From Prochilodus magdalenae (lineage: Eukaryota; Chordata; Actinopteri; Characiformes; Prochilodontidae), in the NCBI GenBank assembly GCA_024036415.1, contig JAMWET010007207.1, forward strand, positions 724,772 to 788,771: DNA of 64,000 nucleotides, given 5' to 3'. Both the position numbers and the translations under genes were made by a program. The notes under the pieces are model-generated. The model ran no database searches. It had not been told where the DNA came from and saw only the letters and a program-made list of their open reading frames with translations. Shown here in pieces: positions 24,201 to 64,000 of the stretch (position 1 is its first letter; each line of letters begins with the position of its first letter).

Positions 24201-25167
24201 AGACAGAACTCTTTAAAAGGAACAGCTAACTAGCTGCCATGTTGATTTACGTCCGTATTGATTTCAGTACGTGACTGACTGTTACATATAGCCATAATCA
24301 ATGTCCTTTTTTTTTTTTTTTTTACAGGCCTACATTCGAACTAGCAGTCATATGGATTGTGAAGCCCTGACATTGTGACATTGTTGTGTTAAGCTAATTT
24401 GGTTTAAAGATAGACACACGATACAAAGATTTTGTTTTTCCAGTCTAAAATGATCCCAAACGTGAAACTTTTTTTTAAAATTTTGCTGCCACTCCTGTTG
24501 AAACGGGCTGTTTTCTGTCTCTTTGTTAGTTTTTAATAATAGTCATCCTTGTGAAATACAGTGAGCTGTATAGATGTACTAAAATGTAAATACTTTGACG
24601 TGAAGAATTTCCATCGATTATTTTTAATAATCAAGTTACTTATGTTTCAGTTGTTTCAGCCTGAATCTTTATGTGACTGTGTAACAATAAAATGCCACAA
24701 ATATTTTAATCACATTTATGGAATAACAGGTGCCTTTTGGGCTCATGCCCTGTTTAATCATTATTTTGGCAACAGTTAATCTCACTATAGCTGATAACAT
24801 AAATGTAATTTATTCACAATGCGTTTAAACAGCTAGCTTGAATGTTCCTGTTATTAAAATTGTAGATCGTTTCAGTAAAAGACTTCCAGCATGATTCACT
24901 ACTCAGTTGTCTTATTAGGTGATATATAATAATAATAATAATTGTGTTAATAAGTCAAATAAATAGAATAAATTTGTTGGCCTACTCTTAGGCAAACACA
25001 AGAGTTCAACTTCAAAATCCTGATGTTTTAAATATGAATTTACAGTTAAATCTGCTCTGTGCAGCAGCTGCTGCTCTGCTTGTGCTTGACTGAAAGTGAA
25101 TGTTGTCCAAAAAGCTGTTTGTATAATTATGGCACTATACTAAATAAACATACTCTTTCTTTTATAG

Positions 25168-25599
25168 GATTTACCTGAAGATGCTCTTCACTCTTTGAGG
25201 CACAACGTTCTTGCTGGGAAAGGCCTCTGGTTGTAATTCGTCACCGGGATCGAACTACATTTTGGGAATTGTTATCGGCTGAGGTACCTTTTGACTATCC
25301 GGAAAAAACAGCAAGTGGAAGATGGGGAGAAGGAATGTTGGGACTGAGAGCTGACTTGTACTATCAGAACACTTAAGTGAGTGTCCTCCAATGTCTTTGT
25401 GTGACTAAGAAAACAGACAAGAGAAGAGGGAACGAAGTGAGGAGCAAGGGGAGTTTCATTTTCCCCTTTGGGTGAAGATCAGCGCTAGATTTGTACAAGG
25501 GTCTGTACAAGAGGGTGTCCACCGCGAGAGAGAGACGGGGACTGACACAGAGCCAGAGCTCAGGAGGGGGCGGCGGAGGAGTGGGAAAGGTCATTCGCC
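25168..25599 (+). other. wnk3: wnk3 5' UTR part of the start exon, with short uORFs
   Basis: Between acceptor ttttatag and the start codon lie at least four complete upstream ORFs: 25181-25198 (5 codons), 25322-25354 (10 codons), 25335-25376 (13 codons) and 25391-25408 (5 codons). All terminate before the main ATG. Such a leader usually lowers or conditions initiation at the main start; inference only. Confidence 0.55.
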
Positions 25600-63546
<37,947 letters not shown>

Positions 63547-63763
63547 GTGAGCACTTTGTCTTAAATTCTGTTTTGATAAATTTATGTATGAATTAGATTT
63601 TTACTATCTGACCTTTCAATAACAATTCTTTAGTACATTATCAGAATTTTAGACAATATCCTGTTCTTTGCTGCCTGGGTAGGCTTTTGGAAAATTTCTT
63701 TCTTTTTTTTTTATATCCCTGCATGTCTATATATAATATAGGGTCACAATTAAGCACTAGTCA

Positions 63764-64000
63764 AATAAGGGGGAGAAAAAAAAAACAGAGGGGGAAAAAA
63801 GGGATAGGGGAGAGGGGGAAGGAAGAGGGGAAGGGTGGGGCGGGGGGAGGATGAGGCAGGAAGGGGGGGGTGAAGAGGGGGAAGGGGGAAAAGGAGGATC
63901 GGAAGGAGGAAGGGGGGAGGGGGGGGGGGGGGAAGGGAAGAGAAGGAAGGAAAAAACGGGGAGGGGGGGGGGGGGGGGGGGGGGGGGGAGGGAAGTTAGA
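63764..64000. repeat. Homopurine G/A tract with long G runs
   Basis: Almost entirely G and A, with runs of G exceeding 12 and only scattered T or C. It may be a real polypurine tract (G-quadruplex or triplex forming) or degraded sequence at an assembly end. Confidence 0.85.

Larger units (their letters stand above)
11090..25167 (+). other. wnk3: wnk3 intron 1 (predicted, ~14.1 kb)
   Basis: From gtgagtat to ttttatag. The only open frames are short and unrelated to known proteins. It contains CT microsatellites (14.5 and 14.9 kb), dispersed repeat fragments (12.0, 21.1 kb), a tandem duplication of an 18-bp unit (17658-17695) and many homopolymer runs. No RNA gene or nested gene recognised. Confidence 0.5.
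11077..25176 (+). other. Predicted uORF spanning the first wnk3 splice junction
   Basis: ATG CCT CAT ACC G at 11077-11089, spliced to GA TTT ACC TGA from 25168, gives a 7-codon uORF. It depends on the predicted exon 1-exon 2 join. Further uORFs in the second leader exon are listed separately. Confidence 0.35.

Overview
The window reads as nuclear DNA of a ray-finned fish. It is AT-rich, gene-sparse and microsatellite-rich, with GT-AG introns and two vertebrate genes in tandem on the + strand. Several dispersed repeats look like families common in teleosts. The long-terminal-inverted-repeat element copied at about 2.7, 26.5 and 27.2 kb is a type I associate from memory with otophysan fishes (characins, catfishes); that placement is tentative.

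Region 1 (1-9.7 kb): complete coding region of fam3a, a secreted or membrane-anchored FAM3/ILEI-family protein. Nine coding exons join in frame into 229 codons (human FAM3A is about 230 residues), including a 24-nt microexon. Its introns hold a long GT microsatellite, a long-inverted-repeat MITE and a Tc1-like transposase remnant. Region 2 (9.7-11.1 kb): a short intergenic gap with a CTCF-like motif, then a CpG-rich segment ending in a good splice donor, which I read as the wnk3 promoter and non-coding first exon.

Region 3 (11.1-64 kb): wnk3, a chloride-sensitive WNK kinase, running off the right edge. After a ~14-kb first intron, the exon at 25.2 kb carries a 5' UTR with several short uORFs, the start codon, a low-complexity N-terminus and the glycine-rich loop with the WNK-type catalytic lysine. 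A ~20.5-kb intron follows, then the rest of the kinase (46.8-49.6 kb), the first PF2/autoinhibitory module (49.3-51.1 kb), small linker exons, and one exon of 1,405 codons (53.4-57.7 kb) that is extraordinarily glutamine-rich and contains 15 tandem copies of a 12-residue unit. Then come the second PF2-like module (58.5-59.2 kb), a WRFF-containing exon, a second large Q/S/P-rich exon of 658 codons, and a basic-block exon. At least 3,097 codons lie inside the window, against roughly 1,800 for human WNK3 (from memory).

The most unusual biology is the giant Q-rich insertion between the two PF2 modules of wnk3, with its tandem 36-bp coding minisatellite. Long CT microsatellites also abut two of the kinase-region splice sites. 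The two large wnk3 introns contain only repeats and unrecognised intronic DNA. The final ~240 bp are nearly pure G/A and may be a low-quality contig end. All exon boundaries were inferred by eye from splice signals, reading phase and remembered family sequences; no alignment or transcript data were available.
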